DNA of 64,000 nt from Acidovorax sp. FHTAMBA. Its GTDB lineage: Bacteria; Pseudomonadota; Gammaproteobacteria; Burkholderiales; Burkholderiaceae_C. Shown here piece by piece: positions 16,283 to 23,770 of the stretch. The stretch's first letter is position 1, and every line of letters begins with the position of its first letter. The stretch lies in contig NZ_CP152407.1 in NCBI RefSeq assembly GCF_038958875.1, positions 3,603,501-3,667,500 on the forward strand, in the 5' to 3' direction. The notes beneath the pieces were generated by a model that saw only the letters and a program-made list of their open reading frames with translations, was not told the DNA's origin and did no database searches. A program made the position numbers and the translations under genes.

Positions 16283-16414
16283 TGCCAGCACGGCCAATGG
16301 AGGCCGTGTGGCAGCCCGGTGCAATGGCGGATTGGGCGAACAGGACGTTGGCGTCTTTATGGACTGCGGTGTGGCTGCAAAAAAGGCCGGCGCATCCCGT
16401 GCAGGCGCTTTTTT
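16283..16414 (+). promoter_or_regulatory. ANTAR-type antitermination leader of the nitrate transporter
   Basis: Two hairpins carry six-base loops of the A-N-N-G-N-N type recognised by ANTAR proteins such as NasR. Hairpin 1 is CACGGCC-AATGGA-GGCCGTG (16289-16308), extended by TGCCA/TGGCA. Hairpin 2 is GCCCGGTGC-AATGGC-GGATTGGGC (16314-16337), with one mismatch. A terminator-like hairpin with an A-tract on its 5' side and TTTTTT on its 3' side follows (16379-16414), before the start codon at 16478. Nitrate-dependent antitermination is inferred. Confidence 0.7.
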
Positions 16415-16477
16415 CTTGGTTGTCTGGCCCGGCCCGGGGTGTACCTCCCCGGGGGCCCTTTTGCACTGCATCGCTCC

Positions 16478-17692
16478 ATGCTTCGATTTCGCGAATTCCT
16501 CCAGTCCGGCCATGCGCCCACGCTCTGGTCGTCGTTTCTCTACTTTGGTTTTTCGTGCGCGGTCTGGGTGATCAATGGCGCCATGGCGCCGTTCATCCAG
16601 GAGAGTTTTCGGCTCACGCCCACGCAGATGGGGATGATGCTGTCGATCCCCATCTTTGCGGGCGCGCTGATGCGGTTTCCGCTGGGCATCCTGGCGCAGT
16701 ACATCGGGCGCAAGAACGCCACGCTGGTGGAGATGGCCGGCATCTTTGCCGCCATGGCCTATGGCTACCTGTTTGTACACACCTACCACGAGCTGCTGGC
16801 GCTGGGTGTGTTGCTGGGCGTGGCGGGGGCCAGTTTTGGCGTGGCGCTGTCGCTGGGCTCGGGCTCGTTTCCGCCGCGCTACAAGGGCCTGGCCATGGGC
16901 ATAGTGGGTGCGGGCAATGTGGGCACGGCCGTGGCGGCACTGCTGGCGCCCGCGCTGGCGCAAAGCTTTGGCTGGCAGGCCGTGTACGGCTTTGCCGCCG
17001 TGGGCGTGGCCGTGCCCGCGCTGGTGATGGTGATCTACGCCCAGGAGCCGCCCGACCTGGACCCGCACGCCACGTTTCGCGAGCACATTGCCTGCCTGTT
17101 TGAAAAGGACGGCTGGGCGTTCAGCCTGATTTACGCCGTGACGTTTGGCGGCTTCATTGGCCTGACCACCTTCATGCCCAGCTACTTTTACGACCAGTTC
17201 GGCGTGAGCAAGGTGCAGGCGGGGCAGCTGACCATGCTGGCCGCCTTTCTGGGTGCGGCGCTGCGGGTGGTGGGCGGCTGGCTGTCGGACCACTGGGGCG
17301 GTGTGAACACGCTGACGGGTGTGCTGGCCATCACCACCGTGAGCCTGGTGCTGTGTGGCCTGGCCGAGCAATCATTGCCCGTCACCATGCTGCTGTTTCT
17401 GGTGTGTTTTGCCGCGCTGGGCGCAGGCAACGGCGCGCTGTTCCAGCTGGTGCCGCTGCGCTGGCCACTGTCTACCGCCGTGGCGGGCTCGATGATCGGT
17501 GAGATCGGCGCGCTGGGCGGTGGGCTCATCCCCAACGCCATGGGTATCTCGCGCCAGTTCAGCGGCACCTACCTGTGGGGGTTTGTGGCCATTGCGGCCT
17601 GCGCTGCGGCGATGCTGATGCTGCTGCGGGTGATGCAGATCCGGTGGACGCGCACGTGGGCGGAGAAAGGTGGGCGCGCGCGCAGCGCTTGA
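16478..17692 (+). CDS. nasA: Nitrate/nitrite transporter, NarK/NasA type (MFS)
   Basis: A 404-residue major-facilitator transporter with 12 predicted membrane segments. The nitrate-signature regions of the NarK family are present: GAGNVGTAVAALLAPALA at about residues 147-164 and GAGNGALFQLVP near 314-325. The start is the ATG at 16478 (MLRFREFLQ); the longer upstream frame runs through the regulatory leader and is not coding. Sigma-54 promoter and leader hairpins mark it as nitrogen-regulated. It imports nitrate for the reductases encoded downstream; the intervening kinase-phosphatase gene is on the other strand. Confidence 0.88.
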   Translation: MLRFREFLQSGHAPTLWSSFLYFGFSCAVWVINGAMAPFIQESFRLTPTQMGMMLSIPIFAGALMRFPLGILAQYIGRKNATLVEMAGIFAAMAYGYLFVHTYHELLALGVLLGVAGASFGVALSLGSGSFPPRYKGLAMGIVGAGNVGTAVAALLAPALAQSFGWQAVYGFAAVGVAVPALVMVIYAQEPPDLDPHATFREHIACLFEKDGWAFSLIYAVTFGGFIGLTTFMPSYFYDQFGVSKVQAGQLTMLAAFLGAALRVVGGWLSDHWGGVNTLTGVLAITTVSLVLCGLAEQSLPVTMLLFLVCFAALGAGNGALFQLVPLRWPLSTAVAGSMIGEIGALGGGLIPNAMGISRQFSGTYLWGFVAIAACAAAMLMLLRVMQIRWTRTWAEKGGRARSA

Positions 17693-17737
17693 ATGACACC
17701 TGCCGGGGCATTATGGCGACAGCCTCAACGCGCCCGG

Positions 17738-17761
17738 CTTCGACAGGCTCAGCCCGATCGG
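17738..17761. repeat. TTCGACAGGCTCAG repeat, copy 1
   Basis: CTTCGACAGGCTCAGCCC followed by GATCGG. Two close relatives lie at 23617-23642 and 23659-23682. This is a short dispersed sequence common in Burkholderiales and related genomes; function unknown. Confidence 0.7.
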
Positions 17762-17795
17762 AAGGGGTGAGCGACGGGAAATTTTAAGCAAAACA

Positions 17796-17840
17796 GGCTC
17801 TAGCGCTTATCCATCAAGCGCTGGCAGCTATCATTTTTAT
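17796..17840. repeat. Dispersed palindromic repeat, copy R2
   Basis: TAGCGCTT-atccatc-AAGCGCTGGCAGCTA, between the convergent ends of the nitrate transporter and kinase-phosphatase genes. Stem AGCGCTT/AAGCGCT. Could serve as a bidirectional transcription end, but no clean T tract follows. Confidence 0.75.
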
Positions 17841-17857
17841 TTACCCGCTGCAACGCC

Positions 17858-19609
17858 CTAATGGGGCAAGAACACAAGCCAGTACACCAGCAGCAGGTTG
17901 ACCAGGACACTCACCCCCAGCGCGATCTTCCACACCGCCGTGGCATCGCGCTGCACCAGCGGCTGCGGGCCGCGCGCGGACAAAGGGCGGGATGCGCCGC
18001 GCTCCAGGGCAAGCAGCAACTCCTCGGCAGTTTCAAAACGCTGACTGCGATTGCGGGCCACGGCCTTCAGGGCGATCTGGTCGAGCCAGATGGGCACACC
18101 GGGGTTGTGGCGGCTGGGGGGCACCGGGTCGCGGTGGTAGCGGCCGAGCTGGTAGGGCACCACCTCGCCATACGGCAGGCGGCCGTGGCTGAGCAGCTGG
18201 TACAGCGTGACACCCAGGGCAAACAGGTCGCTGCCCGCATCGGGCAGCTGGCCAGCGGGGTCGCCGTTCTTTTCGTAGCCCGGCCACTGCTCGGGGTTCA
18301 TGTAGCTGGGGGTGCCGGCGTGCAGGCGGCGCGTGGCCTCGGGCTCGCGGCCGGACAGGGCCACGCCCAGGTCCAGCACGCGCAGCACGCCGTCATCGCC
18401 CAGGTGCAGGTTGTCGGGCTTGATGTCGCGGTGCACCACCCCTTGCCGGTGCAGCCAGCCGAGCACCTGCGCGGCCTGCATCACCACCGAGATCGCCTGC
18501 GGCAGGGCCAGCGTGTGGTGGCGGCGCAGGCGCTGACCCAGGGTTTCGCCCGCGTGCCACTCGTACAGCAGATAGAACGCACTGGCCCCGCCGCCCTCCC
18601 CGGCAGGCCAGTTGTGCAGGCGCGCCAGGTGCACGGCCGCGTGGCCGGACTGCATGCGGCGGGCCACCCACGCCTCGTGCGCGAGCGTGGCGCGCTCGTG
18701 GGCATCGTGGGCGCGCGCGGGCACCAGCGTCTTGAGGGCAAAGAGGCGCTGGGTGGCCGCATCGCGCACCTGGTAGATGCGGTGCACACCGGTGTCGGCC
18801 ACCAGGGCGGTGACCGCGAGGCCATCCACCGTGTCTCCCACCTTCAGCAGCGGCAGCACGGGCAGGTGCTGTGCGCGGAGGGACTCGTCCTGCAGCGTGG
18901 CCTCCAGCGCGCCCTGCACACGCACCACCAGGGCCGTGAGGTTGTCGGTACTGCCCCGGCGCAGTGCGGCCTGGGTCAGCGATTCGCTCAGCGCCTGGGC
19001 GGTCAGCGTGTCTTGGCGCAGCAGCTGCCGCAGCTCCCGCTCGGGCAGGCTGCCGTGCACGCCATCGGACAGCAGCACCAGCAGATCGCCGCTGTGCAGC
19101 TCGCCCTGGCTGTAGTCCACCACCACGTGGTCATCCAGCCCCATGGCACGGGTGAGCTGGTGCGCCAGGTCACGCTGCGCCATCACATGGTCGGTGGTCA
19201 GCAGCTGCAGCCGGCCGCCGCGCAGCAGGTAGGCGCGCGTGTCGCCCACATGCGCCAGCGTGTACGACTGGCCGCGCAGCACGATGGCGGTGAGTGTGGT
19301 CAGCCCCACGGCGGGCTGGCGGCGCCGGTTCATGGACGCGAGCCAGCCGTTGTGGGCGAACAGGATGCGGTCCAGCGCCACGGTGGTGTCCCAGGTGTCG
19401 GGCGTGGCGAAGTAGTCGCTCACCAGCGTGTGCACCGTGGTCTGGGCGGCTTCGCGGCCGTTGCCTCCCGTGCTCACGCCGTCGGCAATGGCGGCCACGG
19501 CGCCCCGGTCGCGGTCACGCCCCTGGCCCACCACCAGCGCGGCAAAGTCCTCGTTCACGTCTTTGCGCCCGGCCAGCGAGGTCTGCCCGTAGTCCAGTTC
19601 AAAACTCAT
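17858..19609 (-). CDS. Membrane-anchored PP2C phosphatase/Ser-Thr protein kinase fusion
   Basis: The 583-residue protein joins two opposing activities. Residues 1-235 form a PP2C phosphatase with its metal-binding acidic motifs (DVNEDF near 17-22, ADGVST near 42-47, SDGVHGS near 181-187, GSTDNLTALVV near 219-229). Residues 255-535 form a Hanks-type kinase with Lys293 (ALKTL), HRDIKPDN at 393-400, DLG instead of DFG at 413-415, and NPE instead of APE. A single membrane helix (about 559-580) ends the protein, so the enzyme faces the cytoplasm. Such fusions recur in nitrate-assimilation clusters of proteobacteria; their targets are unknown. The ATG at 19609 is chosen because the PP2C fold starts there. 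Confidence 0.88.
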   Translation of the reverse strand: MSFELDYGQTSLAGRKDVNEDFAALVVGQGRDRDRGAVAAIADGVSTGGNGREAAQTTVHTLVSDYFATPDTWDTTVALDRILFAHNGWLASMNRRRQPAVGLTTLTAIVLRGQSYTLAHVGDTRAYLLRGGRLQLLTTDHVMAQRDLAHQLTRAMGLDDHVVVDYSQGELHSGDLLVLLSDGVHGSLPERELRQLLRQDTLTAQALSESLTQAALRRGSTDNLTALVVRVQGALEATLQDESLRAQHLPVLPLLKVGDTVDGLAVTALVADTGVHRIYQVRDAATQRLFALKTLVPARAHDAHERATLAHEAWVARRMQSGHAAVHLARLHNWPAGEGGGASAFYLLYEWHAGETLGQRLRRHHTLALPQAISVVMQAAQVLGWLHRQGVVHRDIKPDNLHLGDDGVLRVLDLGVALSGREPEATRRLHAGTPSYMNPEQWPGYEKNGDPAGQLPDAGSDLFALGVTLYQLLSHGRLPYGEVVPYQLGRYHRDPVPPSRHNPGVPIWLDQIALKAVARNRSQRFETAEELLLALERGASRPLSARGPQPLVQRDATAVWKIALGVSVLVNLLLVYWLVFLPH

Positions 19610-19749
19610 GCACCAGCTCCATGCAGGTTCCGTGCCCAAGGTGGTGCGTTCAACCGCACAGTGCGCGCCCGCCCCGTGCCGGACGCCATCAGCAGCCCCC
19701 ATGGGCAGCCCCGGCGGCTGCCTGCGCCCCACGCCGGTGCACCTGCTCT

Positions 19750-19765
19750 GGCACGGCCATTGCTA
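19750..19765 (+). promoter_or_regulatory. Sigma-54 promoter of nirB
   Basis: TGGCAC-ggcca-TTGCT is a second exact -24/-12 match, predicted start near 19776. A weak NtrC-like site (GCAC-N7-ATGC, 19610-19624) lies about 150 bases upstream, overlapping the start of the kinase gene. Confidence 0.85.
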
Positions 19766-19775
19766 GAACCTGCAT

Positions 19776-19905
19776 AACGGCCCGCAAGGGCCCTGCAACC
19801 CCCCCGTGCAACGGCGCATGGAGGGGCTGCAAGGACGAAGGCGTCCCCACATGCGTTTCGAAATCACATCGAAGCCGCATCGTGTGGACGCCTTTTTTGT
19901 TTTTC
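19776..19905 (+). promoter_or_regulatory. ANTAR-type antitermination leader of nirB
   Basis: After a GGCCC-gcaa-GGGCC hairpin, a long stem (19796-19830) presents the loop AACGGC, which fits A-N-N-G-N-N. A short hairpin, GGAC-gaaggc-GTCC (19833-19846), then shares its 3' half with the 5' arm of a strong terminator, GGCGTCC/GGACGCC (19840-19846 with 19886-19892), followed by TTTTTTGTTTTT. The two folds are mutually exclusive, as an antitermination switch requires. The short hairpin's loop does not match the A1/G4 rule, so the exact second binding site is unsettled. Confidence 0.7.
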
Positions 19906-19942
19906 GCATCGCCCCGGCGATGGACCGACGGAGTTAGCCACG

Positions 19943-22390
19943 ATGAAAAAGCTCAAACTGGTGATGGTGGGGAACGGCATGGCCGGTGTGCGTACGCTGG
20001 AAGAGCTGCTCAAGATTGCCCCCGATCTGTATGACATCACGGTGTTCGGCGCCGAGCCGCACCCCAACTACAACCGCATTCTGCTGTCGCCCGTGCTGGC
20101 GGGCGAGCAGACGATTGACGAGATCATCCTCAACGACTGGCAGTGGTACGCCGACAACCACATCACGCTGCACACCGGCTTTACCGTGACCGACGTGGAC
20201 CGTGTGCGCCGCGTGGTCACCGCTACCAGCAAGGATGGTGATGTGATCACCGCCGAGTACGACCGCCTCATCATGGCCACGGGCTCCAACCCGTTCATCC
20301 TGCCCGTGCCCGGCAAAGACCTGAAGGGCGTGCTGGCCTACCGCGACATTGCCGACACGCAGGCCATGATCGACGCAGCCGCCATGTACAAGCACGCGGT
20401 GGTCATCGGCGGCGGCCTGCTGGGCCTGGAGGCCGCCAATGGCCTCATGAAGCGCGGCATGACAGTGAGCGTGGTGCACGTGATGCCGTCGCTGATGGAG
20501 CGCCAGCTGGACGACGTGGCGGGCAAGATGCTGCAAAAGTCGCTGGAAGACCGCGGCATGCAGTTCTTGATGGGTGCACAGACGCAAGAGCTGGTGGGCA
20601 GCGCCGACGGGCGCGTGGCCAGCGTCAGGTTCAAGGATGGCACCGAGGTACCCGCCGACCTGGTGGTAATGGCCGTAGGCATCCGCCCCAACACGCAACT
20701 CGCCGAAAAGATGCGCCTGCACGTGAACCGCGGCATTGTCGTGAGCGACACGCTGCAGACCACCACCGACGCCCGCATTTATGCCGTGGGCGAATGCGCG
20801 GCACACCGGGGCATTGCCTATGGCCTGGTGGCCCCGCTGTTCGAGCAGGGCAAAGTGCTGGCCAACCACCTGGCCGAATTCGGCATCGGCCGCTACCAGG
20901 GCTCACTCACCTCCACCAAGCTCAAGGTCACGGGCATTGATCTGTTTTCGGCCGGCGACTTCCAGGGCGGCGACAACACCGAAGAGATCGTGATGAGCGA
21001 CCCCTTTGGCGGTGTGTACAAAAAGCTGGTCATCAAGGACGACAAGCTGATCGGCGCCTGCTTGTACGGCGACACGGTGGACGGTAGCTGGTACTTCAAG
21101 CTGCTGCGCGACGGCCGCACGGTCAACGACATCCGCGACAAACTGATGTTTGGCGAGAGCAACATCGGCGACGTGGGCCACCAGGGCCAGAGCAAGGCAT
21201 CTGCCATGGCCGACACCGACGAGGTGTGTGGCTGCAACGGCGTGACCAAGGGCGCCATCTGCAAGGCCATCAAGGACAAGGGCCTGTTCACGCTGGACGA
21301 AGTGCGCAAGCACACCAAGGCCAGCGCATCGTGCGGCTCGTGCACCGGGCTGGTGGAGCAGATCATCATGTTCACGGCGGGCGGCGACTACAGCGCCACG
21401 CCCAAAACCAAGGCCATGTGCGGCTGCACCGACCACGGCCACCAGGCCGTGCGCGACGCGATCCGTGCCAACAAGCTGCTTTCCATCGCGGATGTTTTCT
21501 CGTTTCTCGAATGGAAAACACCCAACGGCTGCGCCACCTGCCGCCCGGCCGTCAACTATTACCTCATCAGCACCTGGCCCAAGGACGCCAAGGACGACCC
21601 GCAAAGCCGCGCCATCAACGAGCGCAGCCACGCCAACATCCAAAAGGACGGCACCTACAGTGTCATCCCCCGCATGTGGGGGGGAGAGACCACGGCCGAC
21701 GAGCTGCGCCGCATCGCCGATGCGGCCGACAAGTACAACATCCCCACCATCAAGGTCACGGGGGGCCAGCGCATCGATTTGCTGGGCGTGAAGAAAGAAG
21801 ACCTCGTCAATGTGTGGAAGGACATCGGCATGCCCAGCGGCCACGCGTATGCCAAGGCGCTGCGCACCGTGAAGACCTGCGTGGGCAGCGAGTGGTGCCG
21901 CATGGGCACGCAGGACAGCACGCAGATGGGCAAGGATCTGGAGCGCGCCATGTGGCGCATGTACGCCCCGCACAAGGTCAAGTTTGCGGTGAGCGGCTGC
22001 CCGCGCAACTGCGCCGAGGCCGGCATCAAGGACGTGGGCATCATCGGCGTGGACAGCGGCTGGGAGATGTACATCGCTGGCAACGGCGGCATCAAGACCG
22101 AGGTGGCGCACTTCTTCACCAAGCTGAAGACCGCCGAAGAAGTGCTGGAGTACACCGGCGCGTTCTGCGAGCTGTACCGCCAGGAAGGTTGGTACCTGGA
22201 GCGCACCGTGCACTACGTGAACCGCGTGGGCCTGGACTATGTGAAAAAACGCATTCTGGAAGACCACGTGGGCCGCCAGGCGCTGTGGGAGCAGCTGCAG
22301 TTTGCACTCGACGGCGAGCCCGACCCCTGGTTCGATTTCGACAAGGCGGCGGTGGACCAGCGCCAGTTCATCCCGATTGCCGTGGCTTGA
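19943..22390 (+). CDS. nirB: Assimilatory nitrite reductase, large subunit
   Basis: The 815-residue protein reduces nitrite to ammonium with NAD(P)H. An N-terminal FAD/NAD(P) reductase domain (about 1-400) is followed by two BFD-type [2Fe-2S] modules starting CGCNG near 429 and CGCTD near 493, a sulfite/nitrite reductase ferredoxin half-domain (about 555-630), and the sirohaem/[4Fe-4S] domain with cysteines at 646, 652, 686 and 690 (CVGSEWC and CPRNC). A ggag site precedes the ATG at 19943. Upstream sigma-54 promoter and leader give nitrogen control. The 815 residues compare with 847 in Escherichia coli NirB. Confidence 0.94.
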   Translation: MKKLKLVMVGNGMAGVRTLEELLKIAPDLYDITVFGAEPHPNYNRILLSPVLAGEQTIDEIILNDWQWYADNHITLHTGFTVTDVDRVRRVVTATSKDGDVITAEYDRLIMATGSNPFILPVPGKDLKGVLAYRDIADTQAMIDAAAMYKHAVVIGGGLLGLEAANGLMKRGMTVSVVHVMPSLMERQLDDVAGKMLQKSLEDRGMQFLMGAQTQELVGSADGRVASVRFKDGTEVPADLVVMAVGIRPNTQLAEKMRLHVNRGIVVSDTLQTTTDARIYAVGECAAHRGIAYGLVAPLFEQGKVLANHLAEFGIGRYQGSLTSTKLKVTGIDLFSAGDFQGGDNTEEIVMSDPFGGVYKKLVIKDDKLIGACLYGDTVDGSWYFKLLRDGRTVNDIRDKLMFGESNIGDVGHQGQSKASAMADTDEVCGCNGVTKGAICKAIKDKGLFTLDEVRKHTKASASCGSCTGLVEQIIMFTAGGDYSATPKTKAMCGCTDHGHQAVRDAIRANKLLSIADVFSFLEWKTPNGCATCRPAVNYYLISTWPKDAKDDPQSRAINERSHANIQKDGTYSVIPRMWGGETTADELRRIADAADKYNIPTIKVTGGQRIDLLGVKKEDLVNVWKDIGMPSGHAYAKALRTVKTCVGSEWCRMGTQDSTQMGKDLERAMWRMYAPHKVKFAVSGCPRNCAEAGIKDVGIIGVDSGWEMYIAGNGGIKTEVAHFFTKLKTAEEVLEYTGAFCELYRQEGWYLERTVHYVNRVGLDYVKKRILEDHVGRQALWEQLQFALDGEPDPWFDFDKAAVDQRQFIPIAVA

Positions 22391-22407
22391 ACTCCTTTTT
22401 TTGAGTC

Positions 22408-22460
22408 AAAAGTGCCTGTAGCGCTTGATGGACAAGCGCCAACAGCTACCAAAGGAATAG
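22408..22460. repeat. Dispersed palindromic repeat, copy R3, between nirB and nirD
   Basis: TAGCGCTTG-atgga-CAAGCGCCAACAGCTA followed by CCAAAGGAATAGCA. The repeat fills almost the whole nirB-nirD gap, and its tail supplies the apparent ribosome site AAAGGA, six bases before the nirD ATG. Confidence 0.75.
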
Positions 22461-22462
22461 CA

Positions 22463-22846
22463 ATGAGCGAATGGAAACTGATCTGCCGTGTGGACGACAT
22501 CCCCGTGCTGGGCTCACGCCGCGTGGCCCGGGACAAAGGCCTGGATGTGGCGGTGTTCCGCAACGATGCCGGGGGCGTTTTTGCGCTGCTGGACCGTTGC
22601 CCGCACAAGGGTGGGCCGCTGAGCCAGGGCATCGTGTTTGGCACGCAGGTGGCGTGCCCGATGCACAACTGGACGATCGGGTTGTGCGACGGGCAGGCCT
22701 TGGCGCCCGACGAGGGGTGTACGCCGAAGTTTGCGGTGAAGGTGGAGGATGGGGCGGTGTATCTGGATGCAGGGGAGCTGGCAACGGTGGCTACGGATCT
22801 GACTCGGCCTGTGGCTGGGCCTGCGCGCAGGGCTGTTGGGGTCTGA
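22463..22846 (+). CDS. nirD: Nitrite reductase, small subunit (Rieske type)
   Basis: A 127-residue Rieske-fold protein, partner of NirB. Both halves of a [2Fe-2S] Rieske site are present: CPHKGGPLSQG (about residues 45-55) and CPMHNW (about 65-70), so it should bind a cluster. The start chosen is ATG 22463 (MSEWKLI), whose ribosome site comes from repeat R3; an in-frame upstream ATG at 22412 would translate the repeat itself. It ends just before a long palindromic element that separates it from nitrate reductase. Confidence 0.9.
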   Translation: MSEWKLICRVDDIPVLGSRRVARDKGLDVAVFRNDAGGVFALLDRCPHKGGPLSQGIVFGTQVACPMHNWTIGLCDGQALAPDEGCTPKFAVKVEDGAVYLDAGELATVATDLTRPVAGPARRAVGV

Positions 22847-22922
22847 GGTGCCTGTCTTCGCGCTTCCTTTTAGTGACATGCCTGTGCAAAGGGCGGGAGC
22901 CGGGGTGTGCGCCCGGCGGCGC

Positions 22923-23551
22923 AGTAACTTTCTCTTGTCTCGCCAAGAGAAAGTCACCAAAGAGAAAGCGACCCTACTGCGCGCGTCCCCTTCGCTGCGC
23001 TACGGGGCAACCTGCGATGCTCGGTCAGGGAGTGCCACCGCAGAACTCGCTGCGCGCCTGCGGCGCTCCGCTCGAACAACTGCGGTGAGTCAGTTCACGA
23101 AATGCGTGTGTCCTGCGGCACACGCATGCACCCCCTGCCCTGCGCTTCTCGGCACGCACAGAAGGGAACCCGAAAAGCGGACATCCACACGGGCCATCGC
23201 TGCGCTCGGCCCAGTCTGCGCAGCGCGTGGCGCTTGCGCCCGCAAGGTGGGGCCGAGCGCAGCGATGGCCCGTGTGGATGTTCGGCTGCTGGATGTTCGG
23301 CTGTCCACCCCCCTGCTGGATGCGCCTGCGGCGGGGCGGTTGCGGGGTGAGCATGGGCGTCGGAGCGCCCATGCCTCGTTAACTGACTCGCCGTGGTTGT
23401 CCGAGCGGCGCGCGCCAGCGCAAAGCGAGTTCCACGGCGCACCCCGCAACCGCCCCGGCGCAGGTCGCCCCTTCGCACCGCGAAGGGGTCGCAGACTGGG
23501 GGTCGCCTTTTCTTTGGTGACTTTCTTTTGGCGAAGCAAAAGAAAGTTACT
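22923..23551. mobile_element. 629-base imperfect palindromic element with 52-base inverted termini
   Basis: The ends 22923-22974 and 23500-23551 are inverted copies, 46 of 52 bases matching. Each terminus itself folds (CTTTCTCTTG...CAAGAGAAAG on the left, CTTTCTTTTG...CAAAAGAAAG on the right), with compensatory changes. Inside, 23182-23213 and 23251-23282 are perfect 32-base inverted copies, and further imperfect symmetry (GAGTCAGTT/AACTGACTC and others) makes the whole unit a giant fold-back. Reading frames across it have no recognisable domain. It looks like a non-autonomous, MITE-like repeat; no target duplication is evident. Confidence 0.75.
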
Positions 23552-23616
23552 CGCACGCCGGGCGACTCCCGGCCTCCGCCCACAACCCAAGCATGCTTTT
23601 CAAACCAGCACGCCAG

Positions 23617-23682
23617 GTTTCGACAAGCTCAGCCCGAACGGGTCGGGGAGTGCGCCTGCTTCGACGGGCTCAGCCCGAACGG
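23617..23682. repeat. TTCGACAGGCTCAG repeat, copies 2 and 3 in tandem
   Basis: Two direct copies at 23617-23642 (TTTCGACAAGCTCAGCCC then GAACGG) and 23659-23682 (CTTCGACGGGCTCAGCCC then GAACGG), 42 bases apart. They differ only at one or two positions from copy 1 at 17738. Confidence 0.7.
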
Positions 23683-23703
23683 ATCCCGGGAAGATCGAAC
23701 ACT

Positions 23704-23750
23704 ACAAAAACAATAGCTACCAGCGCTTTATAGACGAGCGCTAGACCCCA
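23704..23750. repeat. Dispersed palindromic repeat, copy R4
   Basis: CAATAGCTACCAGCGCTT-tatagacg-AGCGCTAGACCCC, about 20 bases upstream of the nitrate reductase start. Same AGCGCT stem and AGCTA flank as the other copies but opposite orientation to R3. Confidence 0.72.
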
Positions 23751-23770
23751 AAAACATCTAAAACCACGCC

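Noticed and set aside
16226..16477. An 84-residue N-terminal extension of the nitrate transporter
   Set aside because: It would translate the sigma-54 promoter and leader hairpins; the transporter family starts at about the ATG at 16478.
22836..23744. ORFs of 300 and about 165 codons across the palindromic element
   Set aside because: They run through inverted repeats, and the two strands give mirror-like peptides (both include TRAIAALGP), as expected of a palindrome rather than of a gene.
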